DNA of 64,000 bases from contig NZ_FZQR01000010.1 of the NCBI RefSeq assembly GCF_900199455.1, positions 62,001 through 126,000 of the forward strand, read 5' to 3'. Source of the stretch: Mesorhizobium carmichaelinearum. GTDB lineage: Bacteria > Pseudomonadota > Alphaproteobacteria > Rhizobiales > Rhizobiaceae. A program made the position numbers and the translations under genes. The notes beneath the pieces are model-generated. The model saw only the letters and a program-made list of their open reading frames with translations. It did not search any database and was not told where the DNA came from. How positions within the stretch are numbered: position 1 is the stretch's first letter; the number at the start of each line of letters is the position of its first letter. Of this stretch, positions 57,235 to 64,000 are shown one piece after another.

Positions 57235-58251
57235 ATGCATGTCTCGCTCGACACCATGGTGGATACGCTGAAGGCGGCGGCCGAATCCAGCCGCCTGCGC
57301 ATATTGGCACTGTTGTCGCGCGGCGACCTCACCGTTTCCGATCTTACCGAAATTCTCGGCCAGTCGCAGCCGCGCGTCTCGCGGCATTTGAAGCTGCTGC
57401 TCGAGGCCGGGCTGATCGACCGCTACCAGGAAGGGTCATGGGCGTTCTTCCGCCTGTCGGATGCCGATTCCGCGCGTGACTTCGTCATGGGGCTGGTTTC
57501 CAGCATTCGCGGTGCCGATCCGCAGGTCGAGCGCGATCTCGAGCGGCTGGCCTCGGTCAAGCGCAAGCGGCAGGACCGCGCCACCGAGTATTTTTCCGTG
57601 AATGCGGCAAGCTGGGACCATATCCGTTCGCTGCATGTGCCGGACCGCGCGGTCGAGGCGGCGATGTTGAAGCTGGTCGGCAAGCGGCCGTTCCAGTCGA
57701 TGCTTGATCTCGGCACCGGCACCGGCCGGCTGCTCGAAATCTTCTCGCCGCTCTACCGGCGCGGCGTCGGCATCGACATGTCGCGCGAGATGCTGACCGT
57801 GGCGCGCGCCAATCTCGACAAGGCTGGCGTTTCGAACGCGCAGGTGCGGCAGGGCGATATCTTCTCGCCGCCGGTCGAGCGCGATGCCTTCGATCTCGTC
57901 ACCATTCACCAGGTGCTGCACTATCTCGACGATCCGGCCCGCGCCATCCACGAGGCGGCGCGGCTTTTGCGCCCGTCGGGCCGGCTGGTCATCGTCGATT
58001 TCGCGCCGCACACGCTGGAATTCCTGCGCGATGAGCATGCGCATATGCGGCTCGGCTTTTCCGACCGGCAGATTGGCGAGTGGTTTGCCGAGGCCGGGCT
58101 CGATCTCGAGGATGCCCAGGAGTTCGAGCCGCGCGGCGGCAACGAGGCCAGGCTTACCGTAAAACTCTGGCTTGGCCGCGACCGGCGCCTGCTGATCGCC
58201 GATCCCGCCAATGAGCAGACCAAAGTGAACTCGATAGGGGAAATCGCCTGA
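57235..58251 (+). CDS. ArsR family regulator fused to a SAM-dependent methyltransferase domain
   Basis: 338 residues. Residues 1-~100 form an ArsR winged helix-turn-helix (LRILALLSRGDLTVSDLTEILGQSQPRVSRHLKLLLEAG, seen in parts). Residues ~140-320 are a methyltransferase domain with motif I LDLGTGTGRLLEIF and later LVTIHQVLHYLDDPARAI. Similar fusions, named SahR in comparative genomics, are proposed to sense S-adenosylhomocysteine and control methionine-cycle genes. Its stop overlaps the metF start by one base (TGATG), in line with that role. Confidence 0.9.
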   Translation: MHVSLDTMVDTLKAAAESSRLRILALLSRGDLTVSDLTEILGQSQPRVSRHLKLLLEAGLIDRYQEGSWAFFRLSDADSARDFVMGLVSSIRGADPQVERDLERLASVKRKRQDRATEYFSVNAASWDHIRSLHVPDRAVEAAMLKLVGKRPFQSMLDLGTGTGRLLEIFSPLYRRGVGIDMSREMLTVARANLDKAGVSNAQVRQGDIFSPPVERDAFDLVTIHQVLHYLDDPARAIHEAARLLRPSGRLVIVDFAPHTLEFLRDEHAHMRLGFSDRQIGEWFAEAGLDLEDAQEFEPRGGNEARLTVKLWLGRDRRLLIADPANEQTKVNSIGEIA

Positions 58252-59168
58252 TGAACCAGTTCCGCTTTTCCCGCCGCCCCGACATTGGCGACAAGGTCAA
58301 GGTTTCCTTCGAATTCTTCCCGCCCAAGACCGACGAGATGGAGGCGCGGCTGTGGGACACGGTCACGCGGCTGGAGCCGCTGAAGCCGAAATTCGTCTCG
58401 GTGACCTATGGCGCCGGCGGCTCGACGCGTGAGCGCACGGCGCGCACCATCGGCCGCATCCTGAACGAGACCAGCCTGACGCCGGCCGCGCACATGACCT
58501 GCGTCGATGCCGCCCGCCATCAGGTCGATGCGGTGATCCAGGAATTCGTCGATATGGGGGTCAAGCGCTTCGTTGCCCTGCGCGGCGATCCGGCCGCCGG
58601 CGTGGGCACCGCCTACCGTCCGCATCCGGACGGCTACGCCAATGGTGCTGAACTGGTCGGTGCGCTGAAGGACGCCGGCGATTTCGACATTTCGGTCTCG
58701 GCCTATCCGGAGAAGCATCCGGAAAGCCCGGATTTCGCCACCGATATCGACATGCTGAAGCGCAAGGTCGACAATGGCGCGACGCGGGCGATCACCCAGT
58801 TCTTCTTCGACAATGATCTCTACGAGCGCTATGTCGAGCGCGCTCGCCGGGCCGGCATCTACATCCCGATCGTGCCCGGCATCCTGCCGGTGCATAATTT
58901 CACCCAGGTCGCCAATTTCTCGGCACGCTGCGGCGCGTTGGTGCCGGCATGGCTGGCCGAGCGCTTCGACGGCTTGCAGAACGACCCGCAGACCCATGCG
59001 CTGGTTGCATCGGCCGTCGCCGCCGAGCAGGTGCTCGACCTGGTCGAGCGCGGGGTGGGCGATTTCCACTTCTACACGATGAACCGCGCCGATCTCGTCT
59101 TTGCGATCTGCCACATGATCGGCATCCGCTCGCACGAGGCGGAGGTGGCAGGCTCGGCCGCTGCGTAA
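58251..59168 (+). CDS. metF: Methylenetetrahydrofolate reductase
   Basis: 305 residues. KVSFEFFPPKTDEMEARLWDTV is the standard MetF start with the FAD-binding and catalytic glutamate. FVSVTYGAGGSTRERTA, THMTC-like AAHMTCVDA, ALRGDPA and QFFFDNDLYERYVERA are family motifs. It reduces 5,10-methylene-THF to 5-methyl-THF for methionine synthesis. It is coupled to the ArsR-methyltransferase gene and followed by a terminator. Confidence 0.96.
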   Translation: MNQFRFSRRPDIGDKVKVSFEFFPPKTDEMEARLWDTVTRLEPLKPKFVSVTYGAGGSTRERTARTIGRILNETSLTPAAHMTCVDAARHQVDAVIQEFVDMGVKRFVALRGDPAAGVGTAYRPHPDGYANGAELVGALKDAGDFDISVSAYPEKHPESPDFATDIDMLKRKVDNGATRAITQFFFDNDLYERYVERARRAGIYIPIVPGILPVHNFTQVANFSARCGALVPAWLAERFDGLQNDPQTHALVASAVAAEQVLDLVERGVGDFHFYTMNRADLVFAICHMIGIRSHEAEVAGSAAA

Positions 59169-59185
59169 GGCAGCGCCGAACAGCA

Positions 59186-59211
59186 AAAGGCCGGGTAAAA
59201 ACCCGGCCTTT
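59186..59211 (+). terminator. Terminator after metF
   Basis: An 11-base perfect stem AAAGGCCGGGT/ACCCGGCCTTT (59186-59196 with 59201-59211, AAAA loop) lies 17 bases after the metF stop. Confidence 0.85.
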
Positions 59212-59258
59212 CGAATTGCTTAGACTATCTGGTGCTGGTCTTCCCCGTCTTGGCGGGT

Positions 59259-59345
59259 TCAGGGAAGGACGCCCATAATGAGGGCGCCGATGAAAGCAAA
59301 CGCAGCACAAATCATCAATGCGTTGATCGGCCTCGTAAGTCCCAT
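59259..59345 (-). CDS. Very small membrane protein (28 residues)
   Basis: The frame starts with MGLTRPINALMICAAFAFIG and ends ALIMGVLP before a TGA. Residues ~7-27 form one hydrophobic helix, with Arg5 on the N-terminal side. A perfect AGGAGG (59353-59358) sits 7 bases before the ATG, and a plausible promoter lies upstream. It is too short for routine gene callers. Function unknown; single-helix proteins of this size often bind and modulate a larger membrane protein. Confidence 0.65.
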   Translation of the reverse strand: MGLTRPINALMICAAFAFIGALIMGVLP

Positions 59346-59378
59346 GACATAGCCTCCTCTTAAAGAGCTATGCCTGAG

Positions 59379-59406
59379 AGTCTAGGGTCATTTGTGCCAC
59401 AGGCAA
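59379..59406 (-). promoter_or_regulatory. Candidate promoter for the small membrane protein
   Basis: On the minus strand, TTGCCT (59406-59401) and TAGACT (59384-59379) are separated by 16 bases. This would give a leader of roughly 27 bases before the ATG at 59345. Confidence 0.4.
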
Positions 59407-59650
59407 GCGGAAAATGTGCTGCATTGCGACGTGATTGTGAGATTTGCGACCTCGGTTTTGCCGTTAGCCGTTGAAACTTCTCGGCAAAAACCCGCTTCAG
59501 ACCTGTGAATAAATTGTGGCGGGATGGTGTCGCTACCGTGTCATGGCAGCGCTACCACCGCGAAAGTCAACTTCGACTTTCGCGCCAATGCCGGGATTTG
59601 GTTAAGTCGTTAGAGCGTCCTTTGTGCGTCCAATTTAGACGCGCGGCGCT
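59407..59650. other. Intergenic region without a recognised gene
   Basis: About 240 bases between the small-protein promoter and the transporter gene. A short imperfect repeat around CGAAAGTC/GACTTTCG (59561-59582) forms a hairpin (GCGAAAGTCAACTTCGACTTTCGC) without a T-run, which might end the transporter transcript. I found no tRNA or coding frame. Confidence 0.5.
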
Positions 59651-60568
59651 CTACCGTCGGCCAAACAGCCGTCCGTCGATGGTGACCAAGCCCAGCGCGA
59701 TCAGCACCACGCCGCCGATCTCGAACAGTTCCAGCCGCTCGCCCAGGAAAAGAAAACCGAGCAGCATGGCGCTGGCCGGGACGATCAGCGTGACCAGCGA
59801 GGCATTGGTGGCGCCGGCCGAGGCGACCAGGTTGAAATAGAGGATATAGGCAAAGGCGGTGGAAAGCAGCGCCAGCGCCAGCACCGCCGCCCAGACTGGG
59901 GGCGAGGCCGAAAACAGGCCGGCGGGGCCGTGCGCCAATAGCACGACCGGGATCATGATGATGGTCGAAGCGGTCAGCTGCCCGGTGGCGATGACCGGCG
60001 AGGGCACGCCCTTGAAGCGGCGGGCGACCATCAGCGCGACGCCGTAGGACAAGGACGCGCCGATCAGCGCGAATTTCGCCCAGACCGGGCCGCCAAGCCC
60101 GGCGAGCAGGCCGGGACCGATCATGACAGCGGTGCCGGCAACGCCGAGCCCGATGCCGGCGAGCTTGTTCCACGAGAGCTTCTCATCCGAGGTCAGCGCG
60201 TTGGCGAGGATCAATGTCCAGAACGGCGTCGTCGCGTTGAGCACCGAGGCGACACCGGCGCCAAGCTCGGTCTGGCCGGCGAAGATCAACGAGAAAGGCA
60301 CGACATTGTTGGTGAAGGCCAGCAGGAAGAACAGGCCGGCATGCGGAAAGGCGAGGCGGAAAGACGGGCCACGAATGGCCAGATACAGCTGCAGCGCGAT
60401 CGCGGCGATAGCGACGCGAAACAGCACCAGCACCAGCGGGTGGAGTTCCGCCACCGCGATGCGGGCAAAGAAGAACGAACCGCCCCAGATGGCTCCAAGC
60501 AGCAGCAATTGCCCCCAGTCGGTGAGCGTCATGGGTCCGCGTGGTGTTGATGTCGCGGCTATTGCCAT
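59651..60568 (-). CDS. EamA/DMT family transporter
   Basis: 305 residues from the ATG at 60568 (GGGGGAGG 9 bases upstream); frames starting at 60598 or 60532 are also open. Ten predicted membrane helices in two EamA repeats are seen (LLLLGAIWGGSFFFARIAVAEL opening the first; VWAKFALIGASLSYGVALMVARRF the second). Members export amino acids or other metabolites. It is divergent from the decarboxylase gene at 60791, which may be a hint at polyamine or amino acid traffic. Confidence 0.9.
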   Translation of the reverse strand: MAIAATSTPRGPMTLTDWGQLLLLGAIWGGSFFFARIAVAELHPLVLVLFRVAIAAIALQLYLAIRGPSFRLAFPHAGLFFLLAFTNNVVPFSLIFAGQTELGAGVASVLNATTPFWTLILANALTSDEKLSWNKLAGIGLGVAGTAVMIGPGLLAGLGGPVWAKFALIGASLSYGVALMVARRFKGVPSPVIATGQLTASTIIMIPVVLLAHGPAGLFSASPPVWAAVLALALLSTAFAYILYFNLVASAGATNASLVTLIVPASAMLLGFLFLGERLELFEIGGVVLIALGLVTIDGRLFGRR

Positions 60569-60790
60569 GCCTATCGTCCTCCCCCGGATGGCCGACATGC
60601 CGGCCCGAATGCCGGCCGGTCAGGAAGATGGCATAGCCGGTCTGATGACAAGGGCCACCCGAAACCTGATCGCTGGCAAACGATGCTGCCAAAAACTAGA
60701 GCCGCTGCGTGAGTGCCGCGAGACACAGAATTGTTTTCATTAGTCGCTAGCTTGGATTAATTGTGCGCAGCCGAGATCGAGGATTCGTCC

Positions 60791-62011
60791 ATGCAGCGAT
60801 TCGAGAATGCCCGCGAGGCGGCACTGGCGCTTCGTCCGGACGATCCGGTCTATTGCTTCCGCCCGCAGGTGCTGAAGGCCGATGCCAGGCAGTTCATGGG
60901 CATGTTCCCCGGCAAGACCGCCTATGCGGTCAAGACCAATGGCGAGCAGATCGTGTTGAAGACTTTGGTTGAGGCCGGCGTCACCGCCTTCGACGTCGCT
61001 TCGCCCGGTGAGTTCGCCGCCGTGCGCGCCGTCTCGCCCGATGCCGAGATGCTCTACATGCACCCGGTCAAGGCGCAGTCCGACATCAAGCTGGCTTTGG
61101 AGAAATACGGCATCCGCGTCATCTCGCTCGATCATGAGGACGAGATCACCAAGCTGACGCGCGTGGTGCGGGCGCTCGACATCGATCCTGGCGCCATCAG
61201 CGTCTTCGTGCGCATCCAGACGAAAGGATCGGCGGCCTACGAATTGTCGAAGAAGTTCGGCGCCGGCCCGGCCTATGCCGTGGAACTCGCCGAGCGGCTG
61301 CACCGCACCGGCTACAAGGTCGGCCTCTGCTTCCATGTCGGCAGCCAGATCGAGGATCCCGACACCTATGAGCGGGCGCTGGCTTCGGCCGACTGGGTGC
61401 GCAACCGGCTGACCTTCGACCTTGCCGGGCTTGACGTCGGTGGCGGCTTTCCGGCCGAGTACGGGCACGATCCCAACCGCAAGCTGATCGAGATGCCATC
61501 GCTCGGCCAGATCATGTCGCGGCTTTCCGGCGACCTGAAAGAATATCAGTTCGACCAGATGCCGCTGGTGGCGGAGCCGGGCAGGGTGATCGTGGCGCGC
61601 TGCCTGTCGCTGATCGTGCGCGTGCTCCTGCGCAAGGGCAAGCGGCTCTACATCAATGACGGCATCTGGGCGTCGCTGTCCGACTCATGGACCGGCAAGA
61701 TCACACTGCCGGCGCGCTTCATTCCCGATCCGGCGATCAGGACCCGCAATGGCGATGAAAAGAACATCGTGCCGTTCAAGGTCTGCGGCGCGACCTGTGA
61801 TTCCGTCGACATCCTGTCCAGGCCATTCTGGCTGCCGGAAACCGTCGATACCGGCGACTGGATCGAGATCGGCCATATCGGCGCCTATTCGCTGTCGCTG
61901 CGCACGCGCTTCAACGGCTTCTATCCCGACACGTTCGTCGAGGTGACGACGCCCTTCGACGAGGGCGATGCGCCGCAGGGATTTGCCAGTTTGGAGACGA
62001 TGGCGGATTAG
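60791..62011 (+). CDS. Type III PLP decarboxylase, ornithine/lysine decarboxylase-like
   Basis: 406 residues from the ATG at 60791 (an in-frame GTG at 60761 is possible). It is an alanine-racemase-fold decarboxylase: TAYAVKTNGE contains the PLP lysine, FHVGSQIED follows, LDVGGGFPAEYG binds phosphate, EPGRVIVARC is next, and VCGATCDSVDIL has the catalytic Cys and Asp region. It should decarboxylate ornithine or a related diamino acid to a polyamine precursor. A repeat array follows the gene. Confidence 0.88.
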   Translation: MQRFENAREAALALRPDDPVYCFRPQVLKADARQFMGMFPGKTAYAVKTNGEQIVLKTLVEAGVTAFDVASPGEFAAVRAVSPDAEMLYMHPVKAQSDIKLALEKYGIRVISLDHEDEITKLTRVVRALDIDPGAISVFVRIQTKGSAAYELSKKFGAGPAYAVELAERLHRTGYKVGLCFHVGSQIEDPDTYERALASADWVRNRLTFDLAGLDVGGGFPAEYGHDPNRKLIEMPSLGQIMSRLSGDLKEYQFDQMPLVAEPGRVIVARCLSLIVRVLLRKGKRLYINDGIWASLSDSWTGKITLPARFIPDPAIRTRNGDEKNIVPFKVCGATCDSVDILSRPFWLPETVDTGDWIEIGHIGAYSLSLRTRFNGFYPDTFVEVTTPFDEGDAPQGFASLETMAD

Positions 62012-62017
62012 GAAAAA

Positions 62018-62106
62018 GAGTGAGTAGTCAGTAGTCAGTAGGGAATTCTCTGTATTCCACTACTCACTACTCACTACTCACTACTCACTACTCACTACTC
62101 ACTCTC
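62018..62106. repeat. Heptamer tandem repeat with an inverted partner
   Basis: Six head-to-tail copies of CACTACT run from 62058 to 62099, followed by CACTCTC. Upstream, AGTAGTC-type repeats at 62022-62041 are nearly complementary, so a long imperfect hairpin can form. The array lies between two convergent stops (62011 and 62109) and may act as a terminator or be a slipped-strand hot spot. Confidence 0.85.
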
Positions 62107-62108
62107 TA

Positions 62109-63287
62109 TCACAGCTTCCCCAACAGCTCCGGCGTCGGCCATCCGTCCACGGGCAGACCCAGCCGCATCTGCTCCTTGCGGATGGCTTCGCGGGTGTTGG
62201 TGCCGAGAATGCCGTCGACCGTGCCGACGTCGTAGCCTCGGGCTTCGAGCTTGGTCTGCAGCGCCTTCATCTGCTCGTTGTTGAGACCTTGTTCCGGGTT
62301 GCGCGGATCAAGCGGCGGCGCGCCAGCGAGCCGCGCAGCGAGGTTGGCCGCGGTCAGCGCATAGGTGAAGGACTGGTTCCATTCGAGATAGACGTCGAAA
62401 TTGTCGTAGGTGAGGAAGGCCGGGCCCTTGCGACCCATGGGCAGCGCCAGGCCGGCCTTCAGGCCCTTGTCGACCAGCGGCGAGCCGTCGGGATTGGTGA
62501 CGCCCCACTGCGCCCATTGCGTCAGCGGCAATTTGTTGGTGCGCCCGGTCTGGTCCCAGGGCATCTCGTCCGGCACGCGCACTTCCTGGATCCAGGGCTC
62601 ATCGCGCTTCCAACCGCGCGACAGAACCTTGCTGGCCGTGGTCATGATCACATCGGGCACGCTGCCGCGCAGGTCGACCTTGCCGTCGCCATCGCCGTCG
62701 ACGCCGTGTGTCAGATAATCGGAAGGCAGGATCTGCGTCTGGCCGATCTCGCCGGCCCAGGCGCCCTCGACGTCGGCCGGCAGCACGCCGCGATCGATCA
62801 GCTCGAGAAGCGGCACCAGCTGCTGACGGAACAGCTGCGGGCGCCGGCAATCGTGGGACAAGGTCACCAGCGCGCTCAGCGTGTGGAAATCGCCCTGCAC
62901 GGCGCCAAAATCGGTCTCCAGCGCCCAGAAGGCGGTGATGACCGGTGCCTGGACGCCGAACTGCTGGTCGGCGCGGGCGAAAATATCGGCGTATTTCTTC
63001 ATGTTCGCCGCGCCTTGCTTCAGCCGGTAGGCCGAGATCATGCGGTTGGAGAATTCGATGAAGGTCTGGGTGAAGACGCCCTGGGCGCGGTCGCGCGCCA
63101 GCGCCCGCTCGTCGAAGGTGGCATCCTCCAGCGCGTCGAGGCCGACCGCGCCGACACCGGCCGCCTTGGCTTCCGCCGCCACGCCCTGTTTCCAGGTTTC
63201 GAAGTCGCCGCCGCATTCCTGCGCCATCGCCGGCAAGGCCGTGGCGCACAGGAATAGCGCCGCGAGGGCTTGAGAACGCAGTCGCAT
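62109..63287 (-). CDS. Lytic murein transglycosylase (MltB-like) with peptidoglycan-binding domain
   Basis: 392 residues. The signal peptide is LRSQALAALFLCATALPAMA, so it is periplasmic. The SLT_2 domain has the catalytic glutamate in TAFWALETDFGAVQGDF and motifs AWAGEIGQTQILPSDYL and VDGDGDGKVDLRGSVPDVI. The C-terminal ~65 residues are a PG_binding_1 domain (LQTKLEARGYDVGTVDGILGTNTREAI). It cuts glycan strands with anhydro-ring formation during wall turnover. Confidence 0.94.
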   Translation of the reverse strand: MRLRSQALAALFLCATALPAMAQECGGDFETWKQGVAAEAKAAGVGAVGLDALEDATFDERALARDRAQGVFTQTFIEFSNRMISAYRLKQGAANMKKYADIFARADQQFGVQAPVITAFWALETDFGAVQGDFHTLSALVTLSHDCRRPQLFRQQLVPLLELIDRGVLPADVEGAWAGEIGQTQILPSDYLTHGVDGDGDGKVDLRGSVPDVIMTTASKVLSRGWKRDEPWIQEVRVPDEMPWDQTGRTNKLPLTQWAQWGVTNPDGSPLVDKGLKAGLALPMGRKGPAFLTYDNFDVYLEWNQSFTYALTAANLAARLAGAPPLDPRNPEQGLNNEQMKALQTKLEARGYDVGTVDGILGTNTREAIRKEQMRLGLPVDGWPTPELLGKL

Positions 63288-63401
63288 CAGCTTCCTTTCG
63301 AAACGAAGAGGGCATTGTCGTGCTTGGCTGGATGCCCAACGCCCTGAATTACCGGCGGTTGCACTCTTTACCGCTGGCTGTGTCGAAAAGCAGGCGGCAG
63401 G

Positions 63402-63580
63402 CCCGGTGTCAACGGTTCTTCTGCCGCAGTCCTTCGTTGAATGCCGTTCGCTGGCGTTGAACCCGGTTCAACGGGAGCTCTGCTGGGGCGATTTGATCCA
63501 GGGCGGTGCTGCCGTTGAACCCGACGTCAGCGGGTGTTCTGCCGCAGCCACTTGTTCCATGCAGCTTCGCTGCCGTTGAA
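63402..63580. repeat. Three tandem ~60-base copies of a gene 3' end
   Basis: Units at 63520-63580, 63462-63519 and 63402-63461 share the frame CCCG..GT..A/C...GCCGTTGAA on the plus strand. On the minus strand each encodes a tail beginning FNGS or FNAS. The first unit holds the actual C-terminus and stop of the lysozyme gene; the other two are degraded downstream copies. Confidence 0.75.
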
Positions 63581-64000
63581 GACGTTGATGTCGGACTTGC
63601 CGGTCATGCCGGGAACGATGCCGGTTCCGGTGTACTGCCAGAAGGTGAAGGGGTGGCTGCCATATTTCTCGCGCGGGTGGCCGGCGACGGAACGCAGCCA
63701 GTAGGGGTAGCCGCGGAAGGTCGACAGCTCGTTGTCGTCGAAGAAATCGACCGAGGTGTAGATGATCGGTTTCTTGCCGTAATGGCGCTCGACGATCTGG
63801 AGGAAGGTGGTCATCTCCGCGCGCACCGTGGCAGCGTCGGGACGCAGCCTGCAGGTCGGCGATTTCGGGTTCCATTCCATGTCGAGCACCGGCGGCATCG
63901 CCGAGCGGTCGACGGGAACATTCTGGATGAACCAGCGCGCCTGCTGGGCGGCCGGGGTGCAGAAATAGAAGAAATGATAGGCGGCGCGCGGAACGCCGGC
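63527..64000 (-). CDS. GH25 family lysozyme (C-terminal part)
   Basis: Partial gene; its start lies past the window's right edge. About 157 residues are visible. AYHFFYFCTPAAQQARWF, MPPVLDMEWNPKSP with the catalytic acidic pair (DMEW), KKPIIYTSVDFFDDNEL and FTFWQYTGTGIVPGMTGKSDINVFNG are all typical of GH25 muramidases, which hydrolyse the glycan of peptidoglycan. The C-terminal tail is part of the tandem duplication at 63402-63580. A cysteine in FYFCTPAAQ and one in PTCRLRP may pair. Confidence 0.9.
   Translation of the reverse strand, partial: AGVPRAAYHFFYFCTPAAQQARWFIQNVPVDRSAMPPVLDMEWNPKSPTCRLRPDAATVRAEMTTFLQIVERHYGKKPIIYTSVDFFDDNELSTFRGYPYWLRSVAGHPREKYGSHPFTFWQYTGTGIVPGMTGKSDINVFNGSEAAWNKWLRQNTR

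Noticed and set aside
62058..62106. Heptamer array considered as a CRISPR
   Set aside because: The units are 7 bases with no unique spacers, and no cas genes are present.

Overview
The window looks like chromosomal DNA from a high-GC alphaproteobacterium of the Rhizobiales, most likely Mesorhizobium or a close relative. This rests on the protein types (many rhizobial-style ABC transporters, an ArsR-methyltransferase fusion in front of metF, EttA, an MltB-type lytic enzyme) and on intergenic palindromic repeats of a rhizobial kind. It is inferred from gene content; no rRNA, tRNA or phylogenetic marker was found in the window.

Layout. 1-5.3 kb: the end of a family-5 (peptide/opine type) ABC transporter operon with binding protein, two permeases and a double ATPase. 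5.3-13 kb: an SLT-fold lipoprotein, an MttB-family methyltransferase without pyrrolysine and a dimethylglycine/sarcosine dehydrogenase-like flavoprotein, which suggest methylated-amine use. The 3' end of the flavoprotein gene occurs twice (9794-10307 and 12109-12622, about 93% identical), with a lower-GC 1.8 kb insert between the copies that carries two different PD-(D/E)XK-like nuclease genes. 15.6-35.4 kb: a reductive pyrimidine-degradation region made of preT-methyltransferase-preA, then a RutR-like repressor, an omega-amino acid aminotransferase, beta-ureidopropionase, dihydropyrimidinase and an NMT1-type ABC importer. RutR-like palindromes lie before preT and before the aminotransferase. 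This region is interrupted by an Rrf2/AhpD-like/DoxX module, a low-GC orphan gene, an SDR pair with its HTH regulator, and a repeat-bounded DUF559 nuclease gene placed between the importer's ATPase and permease genes.

35.4-50 kb: an Lrp regulator divergent from a PLP sulfur-amino-acid enzyme, a CHRD protein, a TPP enzyme/CoA-transferase pair, an alpha/beta hydrolase, RNase T2, a diguanylate cyclase, ettA, a toxin-antitoxin pair chained to a tam-like gene, and a FabH-like synthase. 50-64 kb: GFA, ICMT, VOC and tautomerase proteins, a TetR regulator, a MOSC protein, an SDR, a class IV (R-transaminase-like) aminotransferase, a TrmO-like protein, the ArsR-methyltransferase regulator overlapping metF, a 28-residue membrane protein, an EamA exporter, an ornithine decarboxylase-like enzyme, a lytic transglycosylase and the end of a GH25 lysozyme gene whose 3' end is triplicated.

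The most unusual structures are the two-nuclease insert with gene-end duplication, the DUF559 gene inside inverted repeats, the small membrane protein, and the methyltransferase held between preT and preA.
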